Shown here: positions 21,587-31,100 of the stretch, piece after piece | Numbering within the stretch: position 1 is the stretch's first letter | Layout: every line of letters starts with the position of its first letter | Assembly (NCBI GenBank): GCA_015233135.1 | Contig: JADFYH010000031.1 | Location: forward strand, 1 to 33,846 | Reading direction: 5' to 3' | From: Deltaproteobacteria bacterium | Lineage (GTDB): Bacteria > UBA10199 > JADFYH01 | Length of the DNA stretch: 33,846 bases | Program-made: the position numbers and the translations under genes | Notes under the pieces: generated by a model | Seen by the model: only the letters and a program-made list of their open reading frames with translations | Database searches by the model: none | What the model was told of the DNA's origin: nothing

Positions 21587-23212
21587 TTACAACCCCAACT
21601 GTTTAAAAAAATCATTCCCCTTGTCATCCACCAAAATGAAGGCCGGAAAATTCTCGACTTCGATCCTCCAAACGGCTTCCATGCCCAATTCGGGAAAGTC
21701 GATGCATTCGACTTTTTTGATGTTCTCTTCGGCCAGCACCGCCGCCGGGCCTCCGATGGAGCCCAGATAAAATCCACCGTACTTCTTGCAGGCCTCCGTC
21801 ACCTGCTGGCTCCGATTGCCTTTGGCGATCATGATCAGGCTGGCGCCTTTGCTTTGCAGGAGGTCCACATAAGAATCCATTCGACCCGCCGTGGTGGGAC
21901 CAAAAGAACCAGAGGCCTTGCCCGTCGGAGTCTTGGCCGGACCGGCATAATAGATGGGATGTTTTAAAAGATATTCAGGCACTTGTCTTCCACTGTCTAT
22001 AATTTCCTTAAATTTTGCGTGGGCGATGTCTCGACCCACCACGATAGTGCCGGTCAGTAAGAGTGGAGTGGAAACCGGATGTTTGGAGAGCTCAGCCAGG
22101 ATCTCCTTCATGGGATGGTTGAGATTGATCTTCACACCATGGCCATGCTTTTCACGATATTCGTCGGGAATGAGTCGGGCAGGATTGCGATCCAATTCTT
22201 CGATGAAAATTCCGTCCCGCGTAATCTTGGCCTTGACGTTACGATCGCCCGAGCAGGAAACCGCCATTCCTACCGGGCAGGAGGCTCCGTGGCGCGGCAA
22301 GCGGATAACGCGGACGTCATGCGCGAAATACTTGCCCCCGAACTGCGCGCCAACGCCCAGATCGTAAGCCTCTTCCAGGAGTTCTTGTTCCAGCTCCACA
22401 TCACGAAAGGCCTGGCCATGTTCGTTTCCCTGGGTCGGAAGTTCATCCAGATATCGGGTGCTGGCAAGCTTGACCGCCTTCAGGCAGGCATCCGCACTGG
22501 TTCCGCCGATGACAAAGGCAATGTGATAAGGTGGGCAGGCGGCGGTCCCCAAAGTCTTCATCTTGCCAACGAGGAATTTGACTAAGTTGCCCGGCGTCAA
22601 CAAGGCCTTGGTTTCCTGAAAGAGATAAGTCTTGTTGGCTGACCCCCCTCCCTTCGCCATAAAGAGAAATTTATAAGAGTCCCCCTCCACGGCCTGGATG
22701 TCGATCTGGGCCGGCAGATTGGTGCCGGTATTGATTTCATCGTACATGTTTAGAGCCACGGTTTGGGAGTAGCGAAGATTTTCTTCCGTGTAGGTTTTGT
22801 AAACGCCCAGAGAAAGCGCTTCTTCATCTCGCCCGCCGGTCCAGACCTGCTGTCCTTTTTTGGCAATGATAGTGGCCGTGCCGGTATCCTGGCAGAGGGG
22901 AAGTTCAAAGTTTGAGGAAATTTCGGCATTGCGCAGAAAGGCCAGTGCCACACCTTTGTCGTTGGCGGAGGCCTCTGGATCTTTGAGGATCTTGGCCACC
23001 GATTCGTTGTGTTCAGCTCTAAGCAGAAAGGAGACATCCTTCATCGCCATGTTGGAGAGCAGAGTTAGCGCCTCAGGCTGGATGCAAAGCATCTCCTTGC
23101 CCGCAAAAGATTCGACAGTCACATATTTTTCGGAGCCATCGATCTTCCGGTATTTCGTCTGTTCTTTTCCAAGGGGATAGGGATTTTGATAAACAAAGGG
23201 CTTGGTGGCCAT
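21587..23212 (-). CDS. Class I (iron-sulfur) fumarate hydratase
   Basis: 541 residues with the alpha and beta parts fused, as in FumA/FumB. It interconverts fumarate and malate using an oxygen-sensitive 4Fe-4S cluster. The three likely cluster cysteines are C107 (LPLCQDTGT), C226 (GTAACPPYH) and C320 ([13 protein letters not shown]). The beta part shows '[19 protein letters not shown]', '[25 protein letters not shown]' and '[21 protein letters not shown]'. AAGGAGA lies before the ATG. It is 9 bp after the hydrolase gene and directly before the E2-like gene. Confidence 0.95.
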   Translation of the reverse strand: MATKPFVYQNPYPLGKEQTKYRKIDGSEKYVTVESFAGKEMLCIQPEALTLLSNMAMKDVSFLLRAEHNESVAKILKDPEASANDKGVALAFLRNAEISSNFELPLCQDTGTATIIAKKGQQVWTGGRDEEALSLGVYKTYTEENLRYSQTVALNMYDEINTGTNLPAQIDIQAVEGDSYKFLFMAKGGGSANKTYLFQETKALLTPGNLVKFLVGKMKTLGTAACPPYHIAFVIGGTSADACLKAVKLASTRYLDELPTQGNEHGQAFRDVELEQELLEEAYDLGVGAQFGGKYFAHDVRVIRLPRHGASCPVGMAVSCSGDRNVKAKITRDGIFIEELDRNPARLIPDEYREKHGHGVKINLNHPMKEILAELSKHPVSTPLLLTGTIVVGRDIAHAKFKEIIDSGRQVPEYLLKHPIYYAGPAKTPTGKASGSFGPTTAGRMDSYVDLLQSKGASLIMIAKGNRSQQVTEACKKYGGFYLGSIGGPAAVLAEENIKKVECIDFPELGMEAVWRIEVENFPAFILVDDKGNDFFKQLGL

Positions 23213-23221
23213 AAATTCTCC

Positions 23222-24037
23222 TTACACTGTGAAATGAATTGAATGGGTAGAGGTTTCTGGAACATCAAAAAAATCAAAGGGATCATGGGAACAAAAGATT
23301 TTCATCCTTTGTTCTCTTTTCAACTCTCGCAATCGTTCCTGATTTTCCAGCCGCTTTTCCCTGTTCCACTGAACAATATTTTGAAAGAAACGCAGCCCTA
23401 TCGGGCATTGGGCTTGATTCTCCGAGATTTCTTTGTGATGAAAAAAAGCATCTCCGGCATGAAGAATCCAAGTCGGACCAGTTTTTATGGCCACACCGCA
23501 ATGCCCACGAGAGTGGCCTGGGAGAGGGATTAATAGAATTTCGGACAAGCGATCCAAAGCCTGTACCGATTGGAAACCGAACCAAGCTTCTCCCTCCGAG
23601 GGATGACACAGCCATTGGGGTTGCGACGCCCACTGGATGGGCCGGTAACCATGCCTCTTTGTGGTCATGGCCTCTTGATATTCGGATTTAAGGACATGCA
23701 CCTGGGCCTTTGGAAAATCACCAATCCCTCCGGCATGGTCCAAATCCAGATGTGTCAGCACGATATGGCGAACCTCTTCTACTTTGAATCCAAGCCGTTC
23801 TATCTGCCACCGGGCGGTCTCTTCGGGATCTAACTTTGGTCTCACCAAGGTCATGAAAAGACGGCCCAAACGACTCGAGGGGTTTTGGATGTCTTGGGAA
23901 CCTAAGCCCGTATCGACCAGCACAAGGCCTTGCGAGGTTTCGATCAGGAGGCAACGACAGACCATGTGTGAACTTCCAACGGACAGGGATGCCGCAACAG
24001 GACACAGGGTGCCACAATTCAGAGGGTAAATTTTCAT
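23222..24037 (-). CDS. Metallo-beta-lactamase-fold hydrolase, lactonase-like
   Basis: 271 residues. 'LVLVDTGLGSQD' (38-49), then 'VLTHLDLDHAGGIGDFP' (93-109), 'LIPLPGHSRGHCGV' (169-182), 'ILHAGDAFFH' (191-200) and a final 'CSHDPFDFF' give the metal ligands His96, Asp98, Asp100, His101, His175, Asp196 and His in SHD. The second His of the usual HxHxDH is Asp98 here (HxDxDH), a variant seen in some lactonase-like members. The layout is nearest to the AttM/AiiA lactonase group, but the substrate cannot be read from sequence. It precedes fumarase by 9 bp. Confidence 0.88.
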   Translation of the reverse strand: MKIYPLNCGTLCPVAASLSVGSSHMVCRCLLIETSQGLVLVDTGLGSQDIQNPSSRLGRLFMTLVRPKLDPEETARWQIERLGFKVEEVRHIVLTHLDLDHAGGIGDFPKAQVHVLKSEYQEAMTTKRHGYRPIQWASQPQWLCHPSEGEAWFGFQSVQALDRLSEILLIPLPGHSRGHCGVAIKTGPTWILHAGDAFFHHKEISENQAQCPIGLRFFQNIVQWNREKRLENQERLRELKREQRMKIFCSHDPFDFFDVPETSTHSIHFTV

Positions 24038-24105
24038 GACATTTCGTTAGGGCGATATCTACTGCAATAGTGTTTGTCTACTTTTTTATTGTTTTTGAAC
24101 GATCC

Positions 24106-25278
24106 CTAAATACTCCTCTGTATCAACTGCGCCCCCGGGAAATAATGCTGCAGAATCTCCTCAAATTTTTTCCCCTGTTCTGCCATCCCCTTGGCGCCCC
24201 ATTGGCAAAGGCCTACACCGTGGCCTAGGCCATGGCCTTTAAAAATCAGACCATTGTCTTTGGGCTCCATTTCAAACCAGTTGCTTTTGAGCTGACTCCA
24301 GCCCAGGTACTTTCCGATTTGAGATAAAAAAGCAGTCGCTGAAATGAGAGTTTTTTTGTTTCCCTCTAAGGCCAATTCCAAGACACGACCGGCTTCTTCC
24401 TTTTTGGAAATGGAAACATTCTTTAAATCTCCGCTCAATTTTATCGGATCTTTGCTTAAAACCTCCTTCAAAATATTAAGCGAAATAAAATCTTCCCATT
24501 TGTAGTGTGGGGATTTTTTGCAATAGTCTTCGTCACTCACCCCCTTCAGATAAGGGATCTCAGCGCCTCCAAACACATCCGAGGCCGCGCTGGTATGGCC
24601 TCCGCAGGTGGAGTGGTAAAACACTTGTGCGGGTTTTAGATTGTAGGCGAGCATCAGCCCTTGGGTGGCTTGTGCGGCTTCGGCGTGACTTCTGTGGTTC
24701 AGTTGGCGACCAGCGTAGGCCTGGCAATGGGTGAGATCGCACAAATCAAAACCTTCCTGCTGATGACGACCGGCATTCACAAAGGCATAGGTGCGAATGA
24801 GGATCGCCTGGGCCTTCAGCGCTTCGGGCGGAAAGCCATTGGGCATCTCGGATTCCAGAACATCCTGCACATAATCTTCCAAAGGAATTTCTTCAATAAA
24901 GGACAACTGCCCCTTGAGGCTTCGAATCGTCAGAGCTCCCACAAATTTTCGTTCCAACTCCCCCGATTTGATTTTCAAAAAAGAGCCTCGGGGGCTTTCC
25001 ATCTGAAGACTTTGCAGAGTCCGAATATTTCTGCCGATAATCACTTCAACTTCTTTTCCCTTTGCCTTGAGGATGACAGGAGTTTCCGGAGAGATAAGGA
25101 TTTCCTGGATTTGATTTCCGCTCGGCACCTTCATTTTAGACAAACTGGAAATGACCTGAACTTCTTCGAGGGCGTAGCGGGAAAGCACTTTGACATGGAT
25201 GATTTTTTCGAGGGCAAAAAGAGGAGGGTTGAATAAAAAAAGAAAAGTGAGAAAAAATGGAATTATTTTTTTGATCAT
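24106..25278 (-). CDS. SpoIID/LytB-domain exported lytic transglycosylase-like protein
   Basis: 390 residues with a signal peptide or anchor (residues 4-22). A SpoIID domain covers about 110-385: 'IPLEDYVQDVLESEMPNGFPPEALKAQAILIRTYAF' with the probable catalytic Glu144 (SEMP), 'LCDLTHCQAYAGRQ', 'FYHSTCGGHTSAASDVFGG', and 'GHGLGHGVGLCQWGAKGMAEQG'. SpoIID cleaves stem-peptide-free glycan strands in Bacillus spores; in Gram-negative bacteria relatives act on peptidoglycan in the periplasm. The start is 3 bp after the stop of the transpeptidase-like gene. Confidence 0.92.
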   Translation of the reverse strand: MIKKIIPFFLTFLFLFNPPLFALEKIIHVKVLSRYALEEVQVISSLSKMKVPSGNQIQEILISPETPVILKAKGKEVEVIIGRNIRTLQSLQMESPRGSFLKIKSGELERKFVGALTIRSLKGQLSFIEEIPLEDYVQDVLESEMPNGFPPEALKAQAILIRTYAFVNAGRHQQEGFDLCDLTHCQAYAGRQLNHRSHAEAAQATQGLMLAYNLKPAQVFYHSTCGGHTSAASDVFGGAEIPYLKGVSDEDYCKKSPHYKWEDFISLNILKEVLSKDPIKLSGDLKNVSISKKEEAGRVLELALEGNKKTLISATAFLSQIGKYLGWSQLKSNWFEMEPKDNGLIFKGHGLGHGVGLCQWGAKGMAEQGKKFEEILQHYFPGAQLIQRSI

Positions 25279-25281
25279 AAA

Positions 25282-26106
25282 TTAAAGCATCCCCAACACT
25301 TCATTCATCAAATCGACCGGTTCTCTAAAACCATAAGCCTCTCTAAAAAACACCAAAAAGACATAACGAGGGTTTTCTTGCGGATAGGCCCCCAACAACC
25401 AGGCATCGGTTTTATACGATTTTTTTAGTGAATCTGCGGTACCACTTTTTCCTATAATTTTAAAGCGCAGTCTTTTTAAAGTTCCTTCTTCCGAAGAACG
25501 CTTCAGGGCCTGCAGAATATCGGCATAAGGAGCGGTTTGAATGTCTTTTAAATATTTTTGCCAAAAACTAAAAAGCTCGCGGGGAGAAAGTTTTAAAGCG
25601 GCATCGTCACCCAAACTCAGGTAATAATATTGAAGAGCATTCGAATCCATCGAGGGCAGCCCTGAAGAAAAATATTGCTCAAAGTTTGCCTTCCAATCTT
25701 TGAAACTCAGTTGAGAAAGCAGCTTCAAAAAATATAAATTACAAGATTTCGCCAAGGCAGAAACCAGATTCAAATCGCCATGGCCCTTGCGAGTCCAACA
25801 ATAAAATTTGTGGGGACCTATTCTGGATCTTCCTACACATTTAAAAGAGGGATTTAGTTTTTGATCCACTGCCAGCTTGGCTGTAATTAATTTCATGAGT
25901 GAACCCGGAAGAAATTTTTTCTCCAAAAAAGCGCTGTCCCCTGCTACCCATTCTTGCGAAGTGGAAAGGTCTTTAATCATCAGGATTCCAGGATGCTGCT
26001 GGGTGATGCGCTCAAGGGCTTGGGCGGCTTTGCCTTCAAATTGAGGCGAAAAGGCGTGGAGGATAGGGGAAAAGAAAAAGATTATGAGGAGGATAAAATA
26101 GTTCAC
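25282..26106 (-). CDS. Penicillin-binding transpeptidase-like protein (small, membrane-anchored)
   Basis: 274 residues from the GTG at 26106. One N-terminal membrane span (3-17) or signal peptide is followed by a transpeptidase/class D beta-lactamase-like domain with S69-x-x-K72 (PGSLMKL), S121-C-N123 (AKSCNLYF) and K220-S-G-T (KSGTAD). 'DAWLLGAYP' and 'RYVFLVFF' follow, as in the transpeptidase end of PBPs. All three active-site motifs are intact. The frame stays open 18 codons upstream to a GTG at 26160, but those codons are formed by a dispersed repeat (26131-26155) and would spoil the signal sequence, so the inner GTG is chosen. No clear ribosome binding site. Confidence 0.85.
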   Translation of the reverse strand: MNYFILLIIFFFSPILHAFSPQFEGKAAQALERITQQHPGILMIKDLSTSQEWVAGDSAFLEKKFLPGSLMKLITAKLAVDQKLNPSFKCVGRSRIGPHKFYCWTRKGHGDLNLVSALAKSCNLYFLKLLSQLSFKDWKANFEQYFSSGLPSMDSNALQYYYLSLGDDAALKLSPRELFSFWQKYLKDIQTAPYADILQALKRSSEEGTLKRLRFKIIGKSGTADSLKKSYKTDAWLLGAYPQENPRYVFLVFFREAYGFREPVDLMNEVLGML

Positions 26107-26130
26107 GTTACATATTAATATTTGATCCGA

Positions 26131-26232
26131 TAGGGGCGGTGCCTCCGTGCCCGCCCGCACATGGATGTACTTTGATTCTTTAATCCCAATTGAAAAGCAA
26201 GATTGCAGGCGGGCACGGAGGCACCGCCCCTA
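26131..26232. repeat. Perfect 25-bp inverted repeat pair of the 'TAGGGGCGG' family
   Basis: The left arm (26131-26155) begins TAGGGGCGGTGCCTCCGTG, and the right arm (26208-26232) is its exact 25-base complement, 52 bp apart. The pair lies between the membrane-protein stop and the transpeptidase start. In RNA it would form a strong hairpin. Each arm matches the start and end of the elements inside the SUMF1-type gene. Confidence 0.8.
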
Positions 26233-26250
26233 CGAAAAACGTGGGACATA

Positions 26251-27270
26251 TCATCCCCGCCTCTTCCACACCCCATACAACAGCGCCGAATACACAGAAA
26301 TCACCACGACCCCTCCACTTAAAATTGCCAGGCTCATCCCTCGTGTAAAAGAAAGGGACTCTTTAAAGAAAGTCATCCCCAAACCTGTCGTCACAAAGGC
26401 CAGCAAGGCCACCAGAATAAAATCTTCATTTTGATTTTCAGACAAACCCAGCCAGTAAGCGGCACAAACAAGGCCCATGAGGAAGCCGGCCATGGGGCGT
26501 ACATGAAAGATAAAGCCAAGCAAGAGAGGAATCATCAAACCCAATAAAAACACCGAGCCAAGATGCGGAAATTTTTCTTCGCGGGCACAAACACTATAAA
26601 TAAAAGGCAAACTGATTCCGGCAAAGAGGGCCGCAAAGCTATAAGGATTGCTAATCACCACGCCCAAGGCATCATAGCCACTCTCCAAAAGATAATATTG
26701 AAGGGCTGCGCGACCCACAAACAACAAGCCCCAAAAACTTAAAATCTTCACAAAAGCAAAGCGCTGGGCCTCCGGAACAATTTTCAAACCCAGAGGCAAT
26801 AGATTTAAAAAAAGAAGCGAAGAAAAACAGGCGGCAAAAACACCTCCCACACGTAGGCTTATCGTTAAAGCCAAGGCTCCCAACACAACGCTGACTATGC
26901 TTTGCAAAAAAGCAGGTAATTTTGGCAACAGACAAACGGCCAGCAAGCCCAATAAGGCAGAGGCCACAAAGGCAACGCCATAAAGAGCGGGCAGGCGGAA
27001 GATGAAATAGGAAAGCGAAAAAGTAAGAGTCACTTGAATGATTTGAAAAACCAGAACGAGCAGACAATCGAAAAATCCCCCCAGAGAAGCTCCCAAAAGT
27101 TTTAAGAGCAAACTGAGCACAGAACTCAGAACGATTCCAATTCCACCCACCACTAACACCAAATAAAAGACGGGATAGAGGGCCTTTACGCCTTTGCAAA
27201 AAAGAAAGCTGGCAATGAGGTTGGAGATGAAAAGCAGCAGGCAGTAGAAAATTATTTTTTTTGTTTGCAT
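26251..27270 (-). CDS. Polytopic membrane protein of unknown function
   Basis: 339 residues with about ten hydrophobic spans and very few charged residues between them. The loops are short; the only long polar ones are near 'VPEAQRFAF' and 'CAREEKFPH'. No transport, glycosyltransferase or lipid-flippase motif is recognised. ATG 27270 is preferred because GAGGACA lies a few bases upstream; the frame is open 12 codons further. It lies in the alpha-2-macroglobulin to SpoIID run, so a link with cell-wall growth is possible but not shown. Confidence 0.75.
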   Translation of the reverse strand: MQTKKIIFYCLLLFISNLIASFLFCKGVKALYPVFYLVLVVGGIGIVLSSVLSLLLKLLGASLGGFFDCLLVLVFQIIQVTLTFSLSYFIFRLPALYGVAFVASALLGLLAVCLLPKLPAFLQSIVSVVLGALALTISLRVGGVFAACFSSLLFLNLLPLGLKIVPEAQRFAFVKILSFWGLLFVGRAALQYYLLESGYDALGVVISNPYSFAALFAGISLPFIYSVCAREEKFPHLGSVFLLGLMIPLLLGFIFHVRPMAGFLMGLVCAAYWLGLSENQNEDFILVALLAFVTTGLGMTFFKESLSFTRGMSLAILSGGVVVISVYSALLYGVWKRRG

Positions 27271-27350
27271 AGGTTTGTCCTCATATACGTTCCCTTTCCT
27301 CACCAAGACTATATATTACCCATAAGTTCAGGTAAGCATTTGCCGTCAAT

Positions 27351-27523
27351 TCCCCTCTCCCTCGAGGGGAGAGGGCAGGGTGAGGGTGATAGTGGATACA
27401 ATTTGTATTCTTTTTTCTACTTTCAGTTCATTCCTTCCTTATAAAACTAGAATAGTCTAGAAAACCAAATTAAATCCAATTACCCCCTCACCCTGGCCCT
27501 CTCCCCCGCTGGGGCGAGGGGAC
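27351..27523. repeat. Inverted pair of 'CCCTCTCCC' hairpin elements
   Basis: Copy 1 (27351-27388) and copy 2 (27483-27523) are the same family in opposite orientation: one ends GGGTGAGGG, the other begins CCCTCACCC. Between them lies about 95 bp of AT-rich sequence with CTAGA-ATAG-TCTAG (27447-27460), a small perfect palindrome, and TATAAG on the minus strand next to it. This is where a promoter for the membrane-protein gene would lie, but no good -35 was found. The 300-bp gap 27271-27570 holds no gene. Confidence 0.7.
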
Positions 27524-27570
27524 TTCTTCATGAACATCCAAGTCTAAGAAATCGTAAGGAAGGAGAGATT

Positions 27571-28107
27571 TCACTTCCCCCACACTTCCACTTTTAATTC
27601 TTCATTCTTAATCATCGAAACAATCTTCAACGGAAACTCAAAAGGATTTTTAATTTTCAAATCCGAGAGCCCATAAACCAGCGTGGCATCTTGCCCCCAG
27701 GGAACGGACTGCACCGGCCGCGAATGCTGCGTGCGCTCTTCAATTTCTAAACCAGCCTGGAGTGCCGCGTTATACAAAGTACTGGCCAGCTGGCACACTC
27801 CCCCTCCCGCTTTGAAAGCAAACGCTTCCTTTTCAAAAGTTCTTTCTTTTAAAAACCCTTCCTCACTTGCATAAGGGCCTGCGCCTTCATTGAGAGAAAA
27901 AACTTTTCCGGGATAAATAATCACCCCATTTATTTTGCTGGCCGCCAAACCAATATTCTTCTTTTGTGCTGCGCTTCTGGAAGAAAGCAAAGTAAGAAAA
28001 CTTGCACGGCGCAGCGAAAAATTGCGTTCGCGATACAAGGCCTGGGCGGCCCAGGAGGTGAAGCCCAGCAGTACAATCAGGATGAGGAAGAAATATTTTT
28101 TTCGCAT
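27571..28107 (-). CDS. VanW-domain exported protein
   Basis: 178 residues. An N-terminal membrane anchor or signal peptide (5-24) is followed by the VanW domain: 'NIGLAASKINGVIIYPGKVFSLNEGAGPY', 'GGGVCQLASTLYNAALQAGLEIEERTQHSRPVQSVPWGQDATLVYG' and 'DLKIKNPFEFPLKI'. VanW was named for a gene in some vancomycin resistance clusters, but its activity is not known; the fold is thought to act on the cell wall. It starts 6 bp after the alpha-2-macroglobulin gene, so they form one message. Confidence 0.93.
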   Translation of the reverse strand: MRKKYFFLILIVLLGFTSWAAQALYRERNFSLRRASFLTLLSSRSAAQKKNIGLAASKINGVIIYPGKVFSLNEGAGPYASEEGFLKERTFEKEAFAFKAGGGVCQLASTLYNAALQAGLEIEERTQHSRPVQSVPWGQDATLVYGLSDLKIKNPFEFPLKIVSMIKNEELKVEVWGK

Positions 28108-28113
28108 GGGAAG

Positions 28114-31100
28114 TCACTCCACCCTCAACCTCGCCTCAGCCCCAGTCCCTCGCACACTGGGTTCATACATCGGATAAATCTGCGCAGGCATCACATGAAA
28201 ACTGCCCGCCAGCTCAGGTCGCAAGGCGTAGGTCATTACACTCTTTCCCTTGGGAAGCAGGCTGACAAACAGAGAGATCTTTTCATCTCTCAGCTGAGTT
28301 TGATTTACCCACAAAGAATTCCCTTCAAAACGAAGCGCATCAAACACCTCAAAACCCGCCGGTAAGGGATCTTCTACAATCACATAAGGCCGATCTTGAT
28401 CGGTCTCGAAGCTCAATCTCACTCCCAACACCTCGCCTTTTTTCAGAGTACCCGAAAGCGGGCTGGCTTTATAGAGAGTCTGCCCCTCATTGTTCTGACC
28501 ATTGGCTTCCAAACGAAGATACTCTCGCGTGATGCTAATTCCCTGCTTACTGGCCGCTAAATCTTCCTCATTTGAAAATTGAGAAAATTCGTTTTGGTAA
28601 TACAAGTTGGAGGCTGTGAGATTGGTGATTTCCAAAAGGTTAGTCCCCGCATTGAGTTCCAGCTTTGAAAGCTTTCTCACAAAATGGGGATTGGCCACCG
28701 TTATATTTTTCACTTCTTTCCCGTTGATCAAAATCTTGCCCTTCACGCCTACATGAACTGAAGTCAGACTTTTTGCATAATCGAGTAAGGCAGAAAGGGC
28801 GATGGCCGTCTCCCGCGTGTGAGCCCAGCTGGAATTTTTTATTTCCGACAAAAGGCCATTCGCTATTTTTTCTTCGAGTGCCGTATTTGGCGAGGCCTGT
28901 TGAATCATGGCCTTGAGGGCCCAGGCAGAAGTTTCTACAGAGCCCAATTTATCATACATCCAATAGCCCTGATCCAGTTTGGGATAGAGACAAGCATTGT
29001 TGGGACAATTCGCCTGGCCTTCCAGCTTGCTTAAGAGCTCAGCGGCCTTTGGTTTTTGACCTTGAGTAAAAAGAGTGAGACTCTTCAAAGCCAAGTCATA
29101 AGCCGTTTGGGGAACTTGTGCCGAAGACATTTTCTGATGATTTTGAACTTCCACATATTGAGCAAAATTTAAAAGTGAAGAAGAAACCGTTGTATTTTTT
29201 TGTGCGGCTTCGATGAGCTTCGTCAAGGCCTCCGAGGCTTGAGTGAGCGTTTGATCCTTCACCTCATAGCCTGAATTTTTGAGCATATTCAAAGTATAGA
29301 GCGCATAAGAGCTCATGAACAAATCGCCCTGCTCCCCTTTCCACCAGCCCCAGCTGCCGTCGTAACTCTGCATCTTTTGCAGACGTCGTATTCCCTTGGG
29401 GATAAAACTATTCGCCTTCTTTTCAATCGCAGGATCCTGCTGCCCCAACACCTGCAGCAGATCTTTCGAATAAGCCGCCGCCAGCAAACGGCTGGAAGTC
29501 TGCTCCACACAGCCATAAGGATAATCGATCAGATAAGACAAAGGACCCAAAGTTTGACCTAGCGCTGAGCTGTCTAAACTGAGCTTGAGTTTTGATTTCG
29601 CGACATCACTTTGAGGCATTACGTTTAAATGGATCTTGGTCGCCGGGTTTTCATTTTCCGGGCTGGAGGCCGCAATCTCACCTCTTTCAAAACTTTTCTG
29701 TTCGATGCCATGCGCCAAGATGGGAATCTTTAATTCGACACCATCAGAAATTTTATCGTTCTTGGCGAGCAGGCTCAGCTTGGCTTCTCCGGCTTGAGTC
29801 GCTTTCACGGTGAATTCAAAAGTACGACTTTCTTTGGGCGCCAAATCGATTAGCCTGTTTTTGGCGTCTTCGGCATTACTTAAACTCAGCCCTTCGACAG
29901 ACACAGCCAGGTTCAGCTTTTGAGGAGACTCCGTAAAGTTTTGAACAATCGCCTTCACCTTGGCTTCATCCCTTTCGGTAAAAAATCGCGGGATGGCTAG
30001 ACGCGCCACTAAATCTTTGGAAGAAACTATTTTGGAAATTTCCTGACCAACATCCGTCGTGGCATCGTGAGCCACGACCGTGGCTTGCCAGGTAGTGAGG
30101 TTGTCCGGCAGTTTCACCTCCACCTTGGCTTCACCCTGGGCATCCGTCAGCACTTGGGGCAGCCAGACTGCCGTGTCTTTAAAATTACGCCGCAGCAGAT
30201 TTTTATCTTCTTTTTCTATGCCGCCACTCAAGTAACCCGAGAAGGAATACAGGCTGCTCACACGGTTAGGTTTGGCTCCCCAAAAGAAATCTTTAATCTG
30301 GGTACTATCGGCCTTGAGGGCATAGATACTTTCATCGACCAGGCCCAACGAGACTTCGGCAGGAACCCCCTGACCTTGATCGTTCAAGGTTTTGATGGCA
30401 TATTGCAGCGTATCACCGGGATGTACTTTGTCAGACGAGGCCTGCACTTGCACTTTCAAAAAATGTTCGGCAGGAGAAATTTTCACTTCACTAGAAGCTT
30501 CGTAATATTCTTTTTTGCCGATCAAGCCCACACTCACAAACACATTGGGCACCCACTCTCTTTGTAGCGGAATTTCTATCATCCCCGAAGTTCCCGAAAT
30601 ATTCTGCACAAAATATTGATGAATTTTTGGCCCTTCTACCGTCACCAACACCTTTGCATTTTCGATGGGATTAATGAGCATCAGGCGCAAAAGCTCACCA
30701 GACTTGTATTCGAGCTTCTTTTTCTCGGGCAAAAGCACTAACTGTTTTTGCTCGGCATAATCTTCCACCTCCGCCTTTCCCGACACCCAAACAAAATCGT
30801 GATACAGCACTTCGCGGCCCGCGCTGTCTTTTGCGGAAAGAGACAAACGATAATGCCCGCCCTCTTTAAAGTTGAGCGCCGCCTGCACTTGGCCCTGGGC
30901 CGTCGTTTGCAGACTCAAGTCTTCCACTTTAGAATAATCGTATTGGCCTTTGCGTTTACTCCATTTTTCTTTCTCAATTTTTATTTCAAAATTTTTAGCC
31001 AGAGGAGTTTCGGGATAGCCCAGAGTTTTCACGGTGTAAGCAAAAGGCTTTCCAACGACCGCAAAATACTGAAGCCACTCGGGCGCAAAATAAAAATCCC

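Noticed and set aside
21065-21967. 300-codon plus-strand frame antisense to the E2-like and fumarase genes
   Set aside because: It is a shadow of two strongly identified genes and has no ribosome site or family match.
20771-24037. Horizontal transfer of the fumarase/E2/hydrolase block because it looks richer in GC than its neighbours
   Set aside because: The difference is an impression only, the genes are ordinary metabolic ones and no mobile element borders them.
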